64,000 nt of DNA from Verrucomicrobiia bacterium (GCA_035765895.1 DASTWL010000033.1:1-64000); one strand, 5' to 3'; positions 8,219 to 17,478 are shown, counted from the stretch's first letter. The notes: generated by a model from the letters alone, not told the origin. Numbers and translations: made by a program.

Positions 8219-9226
8219 ATGAGTGCAATCAACGTAAGCTCGTTTCCCACCAACCGCCCGCGCCGGCTGCGTCAGTCCCCCGCCCTGCGCCGTCTGGTGG
8301 CGGAGACCCAATTGAACATTGGGCAGTTGATTTACCCGTTGTTTGTCCGGAGTGGCCGCAAGCTGCGCAAACCCATCGGCGCCATGCCCGGGGTTGCTCA
8401 ACTGTCACCCGACGAGATGCTGAAGGAGGCGCAGCATGCGCACGAACTGGGGATTCCCGGCGTGCTGCTGTTCGGCATTCCGGACCGCAAGGACACCACG
8501 GCTTCGGGCGCCTACGCCCGCAACGGCATCGTGCAACAAGCAGTGCGGCTGCTGAAACGGGAACTGCCCGAACTGCTCGTCATCACGGATGTCTGTTTGT
8601 GCGAATACATGTCGCATGGTCACTGCGGCATCGTGCAGTCCGGTCCCGGCGGAGCACGCATCCTGAATGACCCCACGCTCGAATTGCTGGCCCGCACTGC
8701 GGCAAGCCACGCGGACGCCGGCGCGGACATTGTGGCGCCCAGCGACATGATGGACGGCCGGGTGCGCGCCATCCGGCAGCAACTGGACAAGGAGGGTTTT
8801 ACCGACACGCCGATCCTGAGCTATGCAGCCAAGTTTGCCTCGGCGTATTACGGCCCGTTTCGGGAAGCGGCTGAATCCACGCCCAAGTTTGGCGATCGCC
8901 GCAGCTACCAAATGGACGCAGCCAACGGCAACGAGGCGTTGCGTGAAGTGGCGCTGGACATCGCCGAAGGAGCGGACATGGTCATGGTGAAACCCGCGCT
9001 GGCCTACCTGGACATCATCCACCGCGTAAAAATGGAGTTCGGCTTTCCCACCGCCGCCTACAACGTGAGTGCCGAGCATGCCATGATCAAGGCCGCGGCG
9101 GCCAACGGGTGGGTGGATGAACGCGCACTGACGCTGGAGACATTGCTGGCCATGCGGCGGGCGGGTGCGGACATCATCATCACCTACGCCGCTTGCGAAG
9201 CGGCGAAATGGCTCAAGGAAGGCTAA
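8219..9226 (+). CDS. hemB: Delta-aminolevulinic acid dehydratase (porphobilinogen synthase)
   Basis: A 335-residue cytosolic enzyme that condenses two 5-aminolevulinate molecules to porphobilinogen in haem synthesis. The two Schiff-base lysines are visible at K205 (AAKFAS) and K258 (VMVKPA). The zinc site C126-x-C128-x7-C136 in VCLCEYMSHGHCG is complete, so this is a Zn-type enzyme. The length matches the family (about 325-340). No other haem genes are nearby. The DUF4230 gene is divergent, and the FHA gene converges on the 3' side. Confidence 0.97.
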   Translation: MSAINVSSFPTNRPRRLRQSPALRRLVAETQLNIGQLIYPLFVRSGRKLRKPIGAMPGVAQLSPDEMLKEAQHAHELGIPGVLLFGIPDRKDTTASGAYARNGIVQQAVRLLKRELPELLVITDVCLCEYMSHGHCGIVQSGPGGARILNDPTLELLARTAASHADAGADIVAPSDMMDGRVRAIRQQLDKEGFTDTPILSYAAKFASAYYGPFREAAESTPKFGDRRSYQMDAANGNEALREVALDIAEGADMVMVKPALAYLDIIHRVKMEFGFPTAAYNVSAEHAMIKAAAANGWVDERALTLETLLAMRRAGADIIITYAACEAAKWLKEG

Positions 9227-9272
9227 ACTGGAAAACCAAGGGGAAGGGTCCACCGTCAAACGGTCGCGTTGG

Positions 9273-9842
9273 TCAGGGCGATTTGATGGATTTCAGGGCA
9301 ATGGCCAAGCCAATCAGAATGATCACGCCCAGAATGATGCCCCCAATCAGGAAGTAACGATTGACCTTGTTGGTCTTCTTCGTGAATCCGCTGGTTGCGG
9401 TGTCAAAGCCGGAGCTGCGCGGTTCAGCGAGTTGATCCAAGCTGACGCCGCGCTGCACCGCCATGGTCTGGTCCTGCCGTTTGGCGCCCGCCGCTGGTCC
9501 GGGTGCGGGTGCAGGCGTGGACGCGCTGGCGGTAGCCGATGGCGGTGGCAGCGGTGTGCCGTCATCCAGGCGCAGCTCCACCTGCCCCAAACGGAGCACC
9601 TGGCCGGCCTTCAGAACGGATTCCGTGATTTTCTCGCCGTTGATGAAGCTGCCGTTGGTGGAACCCAGATCCTTGATGATGACGTCCTGTTCGACGACGT
9701 GGATTTCGGCGTGGTGGCTGGAGACCGAAGGTTCAGCAATCAGGATGGCATTGTCCTCAACACGACCGACGGTGGTTTTACCCTCCTTCAGTTCGAAGCT
9801 TTGACCGGCCAGCGATCCGCTGAGAACCTGCAATTTCGCCAT
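9273..9842 (-). CDS. FHA-domain protein with C-terminal membrane anchor
   Basis: A 189-residue protein. Residues about 1-90 are a forkhead-associated domain with the expected GR (TTVGRVEDN), S-x-x-H (SVSSHHAEI) and N-G (STNGSFINGEKI) residues that bind phosphothreonine. A Pro/Ala linker follows, and a single membrane helix lies at about 163-183 (LIGGIILGVIILIGLAIAL), leaving the FHA domain in the cytosol. The phosphorylated partner is unknown. A sigma70-like promoter lies just upstream (TTGACT, 16 bases, GATAAT). Its architecture is like that of the second FHA protein at 19 kb. Confidence 0.88.
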   Translation of the reverse strand: MAKLQVLSGSLAGQSFELKEGKTTVGRVEDNAILIAEPSVSSHHAEIHVVEQDVIIKDLGSTNGSFINGEKITESVLKAGQVLRLGQVELRLDDGTPLPPPSATASASTPAPAPGPAAGAKRQDQTMAVQRGVSLDQLAEPRSSGFDTATSGFTKKTNKVNRYFLIGGIILGVIILIGLAIALKSIKSP

Positions 9843-9862
9843 AGCTTGGTTAATGATGTCGA

Positions 9863-9890
9863 ATTATCCGGAGCATGTCAGTCAAGTCAA
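9863..9890 (-). promoter_or_regulatory. Putative sigma70 promoter for the FHA gene
   Basis: On the minus strand TTGACT (9890-9885) is followed, after 16 bases, by GATAAT (9868-9863). Each box matches consensus at five of six positions. The start codon of the FHA gene lies about 20 bases downstream. Confidence 0.55.
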
Positions 9891-9936
9891 ACGCAAAGCT
9901 CTTCTTTTCAATGACTCGCAACCAGCCACCCGGGCT

Positions 9937-11100
9937 TCATCGTGATTTGGCGAGCACCAATTCCCGAAACTCCGCGAACAGCGGCGTCGAATCGTGCGGC
10001 CCGGGCGACGCTTCGGGATGATACTGCACGCAAAACACCGGCTTGGTCTTGTGCCGCATGCCTTCCACGGTCTGGTCGTTGAGATTAATGCGGTCGACCT
10101 GCACATCGGCCGGCAGCGACGCAGGGTCAACGGCGAAGCCGTGGTTTTGCGAGGTGATTTCGACACGCCCGGAATTCAAATCTTTGACGGGCTGGTTCCC
10201 GCCTCGATGGCCAAACTTGAGTTTGAACGTCTTCCCCCCGAACGCCTGCCCCAAAATCTGGTGGCCGAGGCAAATGCCAAAAATCGGAATGCCGGTCTGC
10301 AACAACGCGCTGACGGTGTTGACGGCATAACCCAGCGCCGAAGGATCACCCGGACCATTGGAGAGAAAGATTCCGGCCGGCTTGTATTCCAAGACCTCGG
10401 CCGCCGTGGTGGTGGCCGGCACAATCTGCACTTGAAAGCCGTGCTGCCGCAGCCGCCGGGCAATGTTGTATTTCATCCCAAAATCCAGCGCGACAATGGG
10501 AATGTCCGCGGGTGGCAGGGGATCGCGCACGTTTCGCGCGTCAGGAGCGGCATTGCCGCGCACCAAGTTGAAACTCGCACTTTGCTGATCGCCCTTGTCC
10601 CATGCAAAAGCCTCCTTGTGCGTCACCTCTTTGACGTAATCCACCCCGAGCAAACCTTCCCATGCCTTCGCCCGCGCCACCGCCTCATCGGCCGTCGTGT
10701 CTTCGGTGGTGATGAACCCGTTCATTGCGCCTCGCACGCGCAACTTCTTGGTCAGGGCGCGGGTGTCGATTCCTTGAATGCCGGGAATGCCATTTTTGGC
10801 CAGATAATCCGGCAACGACGAATCCGCCCGCCAGTTGCTCACCACCGGAGAGAGTTCGCGGACGACAAAGCCCGACACATGCGGCTTCCACGACTCCACA
10901 TCCTGCTCATTCACGCCATAATTGCCGATGAGCGGATAGGTCATCGTAACAATTTGCGCCTTGTAGGACGGATCGGTCAGGATTTCCTGATACCCCGTCA
11001 TGGACGTGTTGAAACAAACCTCGCCGCACGCCGACGCACGTGCGCCGAATCCTGTGCCGTGGAAAACCGTGCCGTCCTCGAGGGCTAGAATTGCTTTCAT
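9937..11100 (-). CDS. carA: Carbamoyl-phosphate synthase small (glutaminase) subunit
   Basis: A 387-residue subunit that hydrolyses glutamine and passes ammonia to the large subunit, feeding pyrimidine and arginine synthesis. The N-terminal CarA domain (from [10 protein letters not shown]) is followed by a class I glutamine amidotransferase domain. The nucleophile Cys lies in [12 protein letters not shown], and His/Glu of the triad in [12 protein letters not shown]. Length is typical. The frame is open 16 codons further upstream, but the ATG at 11100 matches the family start and follows a promoter. carB is not in the window. pyrC lies 0.9 kb upstream on the same strand. Confidence 0.96.
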   Translation of the reverse strand: MKAILALEDGTVFHGTGFGARASACGEVCFNTSMTGYQEILTDPSYKAQIVTMTYPLIGNYGVNEQDVESWKPHVSGFVVRELSPVVSNWRADSSLPDYLAKNGIPGIQGIDTRALTKKLRVRGAMNGFITTEDTTADEAVARAKAWEGLLGVDYVKEVTHKEAFAWDKGDQQSASFNLVRGNAAPDARNVRDPLPPADIPIVALDFGMKYNIARRLRQHGFQVQIVPATTTAAEVLEYKPAGIFLSNGPGDPSALGYAVNTVSALLQTGIPIFGICLGHQILGQAFGGKTFKLKFGHRGGNQPVKDLNSGRVEITSQNHGFAVDPASLPADVQVDRINLNDQTVEGMRHKTKPVFCVQYHPEASPGPHDSTPLFAEFRELVLAKSR

Positions 11101-11120
11101 CTCGGTCAAAACTGACTGCG

Positions 11121-11148
11121 ATGCTAGGGCACGTCCCCCCATGGTCAA
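11121..11148 (-). promoter_or_regulatory. carA: Putative carA promoter
   Basis: On the minus strand TTGACC (11148-11143) and TAGCAT (11126-11121) are separated by 16 bases. They lie in the 135-base gap before carA and predict a leader of roughly 15 bases. Confidence 0.5.
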
Positions 11149-11235
11149 GAACCAATGGACAAGGGAACCGCTTGTCTCGCCGCGGCGGCGTGCGCCACCG
11201 GGCGCATTTTTAAGCCCGAAGTTCGGCGGCGTGTT

Positions 11236-11406
11236 CTAGGATTTTGACTTGGGCACAACGGGAGCACTCGGCGGCTCATCTTCGGCCAGCGCGTCTTCAA
11301 CCGAACGGTTTGAAGTCTTGGGCAGACCGCGCGCCACCATCAAGTAGAGCCCCCAGATGCACACGAGCATCACCACGAACAGCGGTATGAACCAGAAGTA
11401 ATGCAT
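11236..11406 (-). CDS. Small single-pass membrane protein
   Basis: A 56-residue protein beginning MHYFWFIPLFVVMLVCIWG, so one membrane helix near the N-terminus, followed by a polar, acidic/Pro-rich tail. No family is recognised. The frame runs 30 codons further upstream into the terminator of the thioredoxin gene, so the ATG at 11406 is the sensible start. It lies between the thioredoxin gene and carA on the same strand. Confidence 0.55.
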   Translation of the reverse strand: MHYFWFIPLFVVMLVCIWGLYLMVARGLPKTSNRSVEDALAEDEPPSAPVVPKSKS

Positions 11407-11471
11407 AATGGCTCGCAGGGATTGCGCTTCACCCTCGCGCCGCACGCTGGCGCTGTCAACCGTGCTGCCGG

Positions 11472-11507
11472 AAAAGAAAAAGCGCGGCGGATTCAATCCC
11501 GCCGCGC
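11472..11507 (-). terminator. Rho-independent terminator after the thioredoxin gene
   Basis: A perfect 9-bp GC stem (11482-11490 with 11499-11507) with an 8-base loop. On the minus strand it is followed by a T-rich run (complement of 11472-11481, TTTTTCTTTT). It lies about 20 bases past the stop of the minus-strand thioredoxin gene. Confidence 0.85.
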
Positions 11508-11527
11508 GTTGTCATTCAACCGGTTGA

Positions 11528-11956
11528 CTATTTCTTCAGCTTGTCGAGCGCCGCAATGAACGGCTTGGGGCCACCCGGCTGATAACCCAGTTCGCCGACT
11601 TTTTTGCCATCCGCGTTCAGCACAATGACGGTCGGGTAGCCTTGGATGCCATACTTCCGTTCCAACGCAGCGTTGGCCTTTTTCAATTCCGCGCTCTGGG
11701 CCTTCTTGCGGGGGAAATCAACTTCCACCAGCACGAGGTTTTTGTCCGCGTAAGTCTTGAATTCCTGGGTGTCAAAGACTTCATTCCGCAGCTTGATGCA
11801 CCAAGGACACCAGTCGGACCCGGTAAAGTCCATCAACACCAGTTTGTTGTTCTTTTTGGCCTGCGCCTGCGCTTGGGGCACATCGGTCAGCCATTCGCCC
11901 GCCGACGCGCTCAACACAAGCGTCGCGGCCACCATTCCCATCAATAGCTTTTTCAT
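11528..11956 (-). CDS. Periplasmic thioredoxin-fold protein (CPWC)
   Basis: A 142-residue secreted thioredoxin-like protein. The signal peptide is at residues 1-19 (MKKLLMGMVAATLVLSASA). The active-site motif W-C-P-W-C sits in GSDWCPWCIKLRNEVF, close to the DsbD-gamma/thioredoxin_7 type, and a cis-Pro region (GYPTVIVL) follows. It is probably a periplasmic disulfide reductase or isomerase of unknown client. It lies downstream of pyrC on the same strand (19-base gap) and ends at a strong terminator. Confidence 0.88.
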   Translation of the reverse strand: MKKLLMGMVAATLVLSASAGEWLTDVPQAQAQAKKNNKLVLMDFTGSDWCPWCIKLRNEVFDTQEFKTYADKNLVLVEVDFPRKKAQSAELKKANAALERKYGIQGYPTVIVLNADGKKVGELGYQPGGPKPFIAALDKLKK

Positions 11957-11975
11957 AGTTTTCTTTTAACTTCGG

Positions 11976-13364
11976 TTAGACTCCGGTCGGTAAACTTTGT
12001 TCAACCCAGACCAATTGTCCGCCCACTATAGTCCCAAGCGGCCGCCCCTTCAATGTCCACCCGCCAAATGGCGTATTCTGCGCCTGGCTGGCCGAGTCCT
12101 TGACGTCAAACACCCATTCGCGATCCGGGTCAAAAATCGTGACATCGGCATCGGCCCCGACGTTGAGCGTGCCCTTTTCCAGCTTCAACAGCCGCGCGGG
12201 ATTGACCGTGAACTTGGCAATCACGTCCGCCAGGCTCAAATGCCGCGCGTGATACAGCTGCATCAGCGAGAGCGCGAGTTCGGTTTCCAGTCCGGTGATG
12301 CCGAACGGCGCGTAATCGAATTCGACCTCCTTTTCAAAGTTGCAGTGCGGCGCATGATCGCTGGCCAGGATCTCAATGGTGCCATCCGCCAGTCCGGCAA
12401 TGATGGCCGCCCGGTCCTGGGCCGAACGCAGCGGCGGGTTCATCTTGAAATGCGTGTGATACGCCGGCCACGCGGGCAGGGCCGCGGCCATCCGGTCAAA
12501 GCCCGTCACGCCTTTGCCATCGGCGGCCCAGAACTTCTCGCTGCCGGCGATTGCCGCGTCCGTCAACGTGAAGTGATGCGGACAGGCCTCGCCCGAAATC
12601 GGCACGCCGCGCTGTTTTGCCTCCCGCAGCAGCCGGACGCTGCCCGCCGAACTCAGATGCTGGCAATGCACGCGGCAGCCCGTTTTTTCGGCGAGCAAAA
12701 TGTTCCGGGCCACAATCATTTCCTCGCCGGCCGCCGGCCAGCCGCGCAGTCCCAGCACCGTGCTCCAGTAGCCTTCGTGCATGACGCCATCGGTGACCAG
12801 CGCGTAGTCCTGACAATGGTCCATCACCGGGAGGTCGAACATCCGGGCGTATTCCAGAGCCCGGCGCATGATTTCGTTGCTCTGCACGCAGTGACCATCG
12901 TCGGTGATGGCCACCACGCCGACGTTTTTGAGCGAGCCGATTTGCGCCAGTTCCTCACCCGCAATCCCCTTGGTGATGGCCCCAGCCACATAGACGTTGA
13001 CCCGGGCGGATTGAGCGGCGCGTTCGTGAACAAGTGCGACCGTGGAGGAACTGTCAATGGCCGGCGCCGTATTCGGCATGCATACCACCGAAGTAAAGCC
13101 GCCGCGCGCGGCGGCCAGCGTGCCGGTGGCGATGGTTTCCTTCGCCGTCTGCCCGGGTTCGCGCAAGTGCACGTGCAGATCAATCAAGCCGGGGCAAACC
13201 ACGAGCCCGCTCACATCCAGCGTTTTGGTATCAGCCGGCGCCTGGGAACGCACCCGGGCTCCCACTGCGGCGATTTTTCCACCTTGAATCAGAACATCAG
13301 CAACTTCATCCCGACGATTGGCCGGGTCCACCACGCGCCCGCCAGTGAGCAGCAGCGAATTCAT
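11976..13364 (-). CDS. pyrC: Dihydroorotase
   Basis: A 462-residue amidohydrolase that cyclises carbamoyl aspartate to dihydroorotate in pyrimidine synthesis. The metal motif HxH appears in DLHVHLREPGQT near residue 60. Later histidines (DHCQDY, HCQHLSS) and the catalytic Asp (ILASDHAPH) are present. The length and the REPG signature indicate the longer class I (PyrC/AllB-like) type. The open frame extends 46 codons upstream, but that part reads through the tRNA-Gly gene, so the ATG at 13364 is used. It forms a minus-strand group with the thioredoxin gene and, after a terminator, carA. Confidence 0.95.
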   Translation of the reverse strand: MNSLLLTGGRVVDPANRRDEVADVLIQGGKIAAVGARVRSQAPADTKTLDVSGLVVCPGLIDLHVHLREPGQTAKETIATGTLAAARGGFTSVVCMPNTAPAIDSSSTVALVHERAAQSARVNVYVAGAITKGIAGEELAQIGSLKNVGVVAITDDGHCVQSNEIMRRALEYARMFDLPVMDHCQDYALVTDGVMHEGYWSTVLGLRGWPAAGEEMIVARNILLAEKTGCRVHCQHLSSAGSVRLLREAKQRGVPISGEACPHHFTLTDAAIAGSEKFWAADGKGVTGFDRMAAALPAWPAYHTHFKMNPPLRSAQDRAAIIAGLADGTIEILASDHAPHCNFEKEVEFDYAPFGITGLETELALSLMQLYHARHLSLADVIAKFTVNPARLLKLEKGTLNVGADADVTIFDPDREWVFDVKDSASQAQNTPFGGWTLKGRPLGTIVGGQLVWVEQSLPTGV

Positions 13365-13389
13365 GTGGCCGCGAGGATATACGCGCAGA

Positions 13390-13417
13390 TTGACAAGGCA
13401 AGCGCCCCGGCTACGAT
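13390..13417 (+). promoter_or_regulatory. Putative tRNA-Gly promoter
   Basis: TTGACA (13390-13395, perfect consensus) and TACGAT (13412-13417) are separated by 16 bases. They end 10 bases before the first base of the tRNA. Confidence 0.65.
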
Positions 13418-13427
13418 GCCGGTCGTG

Positions 13428-13501
13428 GCGGGCGTAGTTCAATGGTAGAACGGCAGCCTTCCAAGCTGCACACGAGGGTTCGATTCCCTTCGCCCGCTCC
13501 A
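13428..13501 (+). tRNA. tRNA-Gly, anticodon TCC
   Basis: A 74-base cloverleaf with a perfect 7-bp acceptor stem (13428-13434 with 13491-13497), discriminator T and encoded CCA at 13499-13501. The anticodon loop CTTCCAA has TCC at 13460-13462 and reads GGA/GGG. The T-arm GGTTCGATTCC is present. Confidence 0.95.
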
Positions 13502-13737
13502 CTTCCGCCCAGCTTGGCCTTCCTCAGTTCTTTGGCCAGTTCCGTGAGATTTCCACCGTCGCTTGAAAATGAACCCCGGTGCCGTCGAGCCATGCCGTCC
13601 TCTCGACTTTCGCAGGCAAGTTGGTGGTCAGTTCGTTTGATCAGGAAATTATCGTCCACGCCCACTTCGGCCAACGATGCGGGCGATGAAAACGAAGAAC
13701 CTAGCGGTCGAAGAACCGCGGCCGTAAGACGCAGCAT

Positions 13738-14484
13738 TCAATAAACGACGACGTAGAACTGCCGGCCGTAGTCGGTCACGCCCCACAGATTCAGCGGCGC
13801 GCACGCGGTGCCATAACGGAAGTAACGCGCGCTGCCATCCGTCATGGTGAAATTGGAGCCGCCGGTCTTGCTCCCGCCACCCCGCCCCTGATGGCGGCTC
13901 TCCTCCACCTCGCCCTGGTCGTTGCCGATACCCTCATCGAAGTCCATGTAGAAGTGCCCGGAGCTCGTGTCCTTTTCGCCGAACAGGAAGGTGTCGCTGG
14001 AGTGCAGCACCGCTGTCGTCTTCATGCCGCGCGGATAGGTGCCGCTCATGTAGGCCGTCCAGTTTGTGGAGTCGAGCGACTGTTGAAAATAGTCATTGAA
14101 GGCATTGATGATGTAGCTGCGCGGGGAGGCGTCTGCGATGTAGTTGCTGTCCGCGCCGAAGGTTTTCGGATCGAGTCCATCCGACGGGCACCGGAGAATG
14201 GTCGGAGTTTTGAAGTAATCTTGCAGCCGGGAGGGCCACCGCTGCGCACCGCTACGGGGTGGAAAGTAATCGTCATTGTCCGAGGCATACATCATGACCG
14301 ACAGGCCCATCTGGCGCATGTTGTTAAGGCAGGCAATACGCTTGCCCGCCTCCTTGGCGCGTGCCAGGGCCGGCAGCAGCATGCCGGCGAGAATGGCAAT
14401 GATGGCGATGACCACCAGCAGTTCAATGAGCGTAAACGCGCACCGCGCGCGACACCGGGCTGGGATGAATGGAGACCGTGACAT
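13738..14484 (-). CDS. Prepilin-type (type II pseudopilin) protein with H-X9-DG-like C-terminus
   Basis: A 248-residue protein with a short basic leader and the type IV pilin processing/methylation motif [24 protein letters not shown] at about 16-39, followed by a long helix ([18 protein letters not shown]). The C-terminal part carries [11 protein letters not shown], the region equivalent to the H-X9-DG signature of planctomycete/verrucomicrobial pseudopilins. It should be cleaved by a prepilin peptidase and sit in the inner membrane or a pseudopilus. These are multi-copy families whose function is not settled. A purine-rich ribosome site precedes the ATG. Confidence 0.85.
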   Translation of the reverse strand: MSRSPFIPARCRARCAFTLIELLVVIAIIAILAGMLLPALARAKEAGKRIACLNNMRQMGLSVMMYASDNDDYFPPRSGAQRWPSRLQDYFKTPTILRCPSDGLDPKTFGADSNYIADASPRSYIINAFNDYFQQSLDSTNWTAYMSGTYPRGMKTTAVLHSSDTFLFGEKDTSSGHFYMDFDEGIGNDQGEVEESRHQGRGGGSKTGGSNFTMTDGSARYFRYGTACAPLNLWGVTDYGRQFYVVVY

Positions 14485-14594
14485 GATTCTTCTTCTGTTG
14501 GGGCCACCCCAATTGATTTAATGACGTCGGGCGCGGGCAAAAGGTTTCAGTTTGAATAACCTCGCCCCACCCGCGTCCACCAGAGAACCAGGTT

Positions 14595-15059
14595 ATGAAC
14601 AAACGACAAATCGGACTGCTGATCCTCCTCCTAGCCCTGGCCGGGGCGGCGTTTTACATGTTGAAGGACTCGTTTGCGTCGCCGGATATTCAAATCACCT
14701 ACTCCATCCGGCCGCTGCCCCCAGACCGCCAGGCCCAAGCCCGCCGCCGCGCCAACCCGTCCGGCCTGCCCGGCTACCTCGTGGCGTTTGGCTTTGACCA
14801 GAAGATCTCGCTGACCGGTGTGAAGGTGTTCCCTCTGCAGGATGTGCTCACCAACAAGTATCCACATCCCATCTGGAATCTGACGGCCGTATCCAACTCC
14901 CCGCCCCTCAAATCCATCGTTTACGGCGGCTACATCCGCGGCCTGCATCCGGCGGTCAAAGGCGCCACGCCCGACCCGTTGGAGCCCGGAACCAAGTATC
15001 GCCTGATTGTCGAAACCAAGGATCGCCAGGCCGAGAAGGATTTCGAGATGCCGAAGTAA
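14595..15059 (+). CDS. Membrane-anchored protein of unknown function
   Basis: A 154-residue protein with an N-terminal signal anchor (about 5-23, IGLLILLLALAGAAFYML) and an extracytoplasmic domain of mixed strands, one of them rich in aromatics (YPHPIWNLTA). No family is recognised. It is followed 79 bases later by the M3 peptidase gene in the same direction, and its neighbour upstream is divergent. Confidence 0.6.
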   Translation: MNKRQIGLLILLLALAGAAFYMLKDSFASPDIQITYSIRPLPPDRQAQARRRANPSGLPGYLVAFGFDQKISLTGVKVFPLQDVLTNKYPHPIWNLTAVSNSPPLKSIVYGGYIRGLHPAVKGATPDPLEPGTKYRLIVETKDRQAEKDFEMPK

Positions 15060-15102
15060 CAATCTCTCGCGCGGGGCCGTGCTTTCGCCCACGGCAATTC
15101 CC

Positions 15103-15130
15103 TTGCCTTGACGGGCGGGGTGGCTACGTT
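15103..15130 (+). promoter_or_regulatory. Putative promoter of the M3 peptidase gene
   Basis: TTGCCT (15103-15108) and TACGTT (15125-15130) are separated by 16 bases, with the ATG eight bases after the -10 box. No Shine-Dalgarno sequence is seen, so a leaderless mRNA is suggested. Confidence 0.4.
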
Positions 15131-15138
15131 GCGCGCAC

Positions 15139-17265
15139 ATGAAACTGAAGTCGTTTGCCTGCCTTGGGGCCGCCGGTTTGCTGGCGGCCTGCGCCAGCCA
15201 GAATGCAAAATCCCCCACCCCTTCGGCTCCAACCATGACCCTCGCACAGTTCCAGGCCAAAGCCGCCACGTTCGGCAACCTTATCAGCGTCCCGCCCTAC
15301 GAAACCTCGGCGGCGGAAGTCAATCAATCGCTCGACGCCACCATCGCCAACGCCAACACGGCGCTCGACCGCCTGGGCCGTTTGCGCCCCGACGAAGTGA
15401 CCTTCGCCAACACTGTCGGTGCGCTGGACGCCATCATGTGCGAACCCACGGACACCTCGGACCGTCTCAACCTGGTGAAGGAAACCAGCCGTGACACCGC
15501 GGTGCGCGAGGCGGCCACGGAAGCTCTCAAGAAGTTCGAGGCCTGGTCCGTCGGGCTCGAATACCGCACGGATGTTTACGCCGCCATCAAGGCGCTGGAC
15601 GACAAACATCCGTCGCTTGATCCCGTCGAAACAAAACTGCTGGAAGAAACGCTGCGTGATTACCGTCGCGCCGGGCTCGGCCTGCCAAAGGCGGAACGCG
15701 ACGAAGTGGAACGGCTCCGCAAAGAACTGGCCGGATTGACCACCGACTTTGAATCCAACATCAACAAGGCGCGCGGGCCGGTGAAATTCACCCGGACCGA
15801 ACTCGCCGGGGTTCCGGACAGTTTCCTCGGCCAGGAAGGCCTCAAAACCGGCCCCGATGAATACACGCTGATGGCGAACATCACCTTCCACTACCTGATG
15901 GTGCTGGAAAATGCGAAGAGCGAGGAAACCCGCAAACGCTTTGAAATCGTGCACGACAGCCTCGCCAAGGACGAAAACGTGCCGCTGCTGAAAAAAATCC
16001 TCGTCCTCCGCGACACCATCGCCCAAAAGCTGGGTTACGCCTCCTGGGCCGACTACGAAATCGAACCCAAAATGGCCAAGACCGCCGCGCGGGCCACGAC
16101 CTTCCTGGAAAAGCTCAAGACCGGACTGCAACCCAAGCTGGATACCGAGATGGCGGAGTTTCGCGCCTTGAAAGTCAAGGAGACCGGCGACCCCAACGCG
16201 CAGATCAACCTGTGGGACTGGCGTTACTACGCCAATCAACTGCAAAAGACGCGTTACAACGTCGATGCCGAGCAGTTGCGGAACTATTTCCCCATGGACC
16301 GCACGCTGAATGGCATGTTCACGATTTACCAGAAAATCTTCGGCGTGAAATTCCAGCAGCTTCAGGCGCCGGCCAAGTGGGTTGACGACCTGCAGCTTTG
16401 GGCCGTCAGCGACAGCAAGACCGGCGAGCCGCTCGGGCTGTTTTACCTCGACCTTTTTCCGCGTGACGGAAAATACAACCACTTCGCGTGCTTCGGCATC
16501 ATCGAAGGCCGGCGCCTGAAAGACGGCCGCTATCAGCGGCCCACCGTGGCCATGGTGTGCAACTTTCCGCCGCCACAGCCGGGCAAACCCTCCCTCATGG
16601 CGCACGACGAGGTGGTGACGCTGTTCCATGAGTTCGGCCACGTGATGCATTCCATGCTGACCCGTGCGCGTTTCATGCGCTTCTCGGGCAGCAACGTGGA
16701 ACGGGACTTTGTGGAAGCGCCGTCGCAGATGCTGGAGAACTGGGCGTGGGACAAGAACGTGCTCGACACCTTTGCCGCCGACTACCGCAATCCGCGAAAG
16801 AAAATTCCCGAGGCCATTCTGGCCGGTTTGAAGCAGGCGGACCTGGCAACCAAGGGCACTTGGTATCGCCGCCAGCTTAGCTTTGGTCTGCTGGACCTCG
16901 CGCTGCACACCCGGATTCACGCGGACGGCAATGTTGATCCCGTCGAACTCTCCAACCAGATTCTCAGCGACACCCTGCTTCCAGTTCCGAAGGACTCGGC
17001 ATTCGTAGCCTACTTCGGCCACCTGATGCATTACGATGCAGGCTACTACGGTTATGCGTGGGCAGACGCCATCGCGGCCGACATGGCGAGCGTATTCGAG
17101 CATTCGCCGGGCGGTTACTTCGATGTGCCGACCGGCATGCGGTTGCGCAACGAAATCTACGCCGTGGGCGACTCGCGCGATCCCAATGTGTCGATTGAAA
17201 AATTCCTTGGCCGGCCGCAGTCGATTCAGCCGTTCCTGGAGAAAATTGGCATTGCCAAACCGTGA
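15139..17265 (+). CDS. M3-family zinc oligopeptidase, predicted lipoprotein
   Basis: A 708-residue thimet-oligopeptidase/oligopeptidase A-like metallopeptidase. The zinc motif HEFGH lies at about 497-501 (LFHEFGHVMHSM), with the downstream Glu ligand in VEAPSQMLENW. Unlike cytosolic OpdA/Dcp, it begins with a lipoprotein signal peptide whose lipobox is LLAAC (Cys19), so it should be anchored in the periplasm. It probably degrades short peptides there. Length matches the family (about 680-710). It stands alone before tRNA-Val on the opposite strand. Confidence 0.92.
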   Translation: MKLKSFACLGAAGLLAACASQNAKSPTPSAPTMTLAQFQAKAATFGNLISVPPYETSAAEVNQSLDATIANANTALDRLGRLRPDEVTFANTVGALDAIMCEPTDTSDRLNLVKETSRDTAVREAATEALKKFEAWSVGLEYRTDVYAAIKALDDKHPSLDPVETKLLEETLRDYRRAGLGLPKAERDEVERLRKELAGLTTDFESNINKARGPVKFTRTELAGVPDSFLGQEGLKTGPDEYTLMANITFHYLMVLENAKSEETRKRFEIVHDSLAKDENVPLLKKILVLRDTIAQKLGYASWADYEIEPKMAKTAARATTFLEKLKTGLQPKLDTEMAEFRALKVKETGDPNAQINLWDWRYYANQLQKTRYNVDAEQLRNYFPMDRTLNGMFTIYQKIFGVKFQQLQAPAKWVDDLQLWAVSDSKTGEPLGLFYLDLFPRDGKYNHFACFGIIEGRRLKDGRYQRPTVAMVCNFPPPQPGKPSLMAHDEVVTLFHEFGHVMHSMLTRARFMRFSGSNVERDFVEAPSQMLENWAWDKNVLDTFAADYRNPRKKIPEAILAGLKQADLATKGTWYRRQLSFGLLDLALHTRIHADGNVDPVELSNQILSDTLLPVPKDSAFVAYFGHLMHYDAGYYGYAWADAIAADMASVFEHSPGGYFDVPTGMRLRNEIYAVGDSRDPNVSIEKFLGRPQSIQPFLEKIGIAKP

Positions 17266-17296
17266 GTCTGGCGGGCTTGGGCAGCAGGGATGAGGA

Positions 17297-17371
17297 TGGT
17301 GCGCGATGCAGGGTTCGAACCTGCGACCCCCACCGTGTCAAGGTGATGCTCTACCACTGAGCTAACCGCGC
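17297..17371 (-). tRNA. tRNA-Val, anticodon GAC
   Basis: Minus-strand cloverleaf: 5' acceptor arm complement of 17365-17371, 3' arm complement of 17301-17307 (one G-U pair), discriminator A and encoded CCA (17297-17299). The anticodon loop TTGACAC gives GAC, reading GUC. D-arm TTAGCTCAGTGGTAGAGC and T-arm GGTTCGAACC are canonical. Confidence 0.95.
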
Positions 17372-17478
17372 AACCAGCGGGCTGGTAAAATGGCAAACAA
17401 GCGCCCATTGGCAAGCGCGGATTTCCCCGCATTTGCCGATTGACTCATCCCGTCCGGCAGGACAAACGTGTCCGCCCT

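Noticed and set aside
11997-13448. 483-residue plus-strand open frame
   Set aside because: It is antisense to pyrC and lacks any motif.
13365-13502. N-terminal extension of dihydroorotase (MERAKGIEPSCAAWKA...)
   Set aside because: It is a translation of the tRNA-Gly gene on the opposite strand and of its promoter.
13411-13737. 108-residue minus-strand frame upstream of pyrC
   Set aside because: It overlaps the tRNA-Gly gene and has no recognisable features. The interval 13502-13737 shows no gene.
15124-17103. 659-residue minus-strand open frame
   Set aside because: It is a shadow of the M3 peptidase gene, caused by high GC at third positions.
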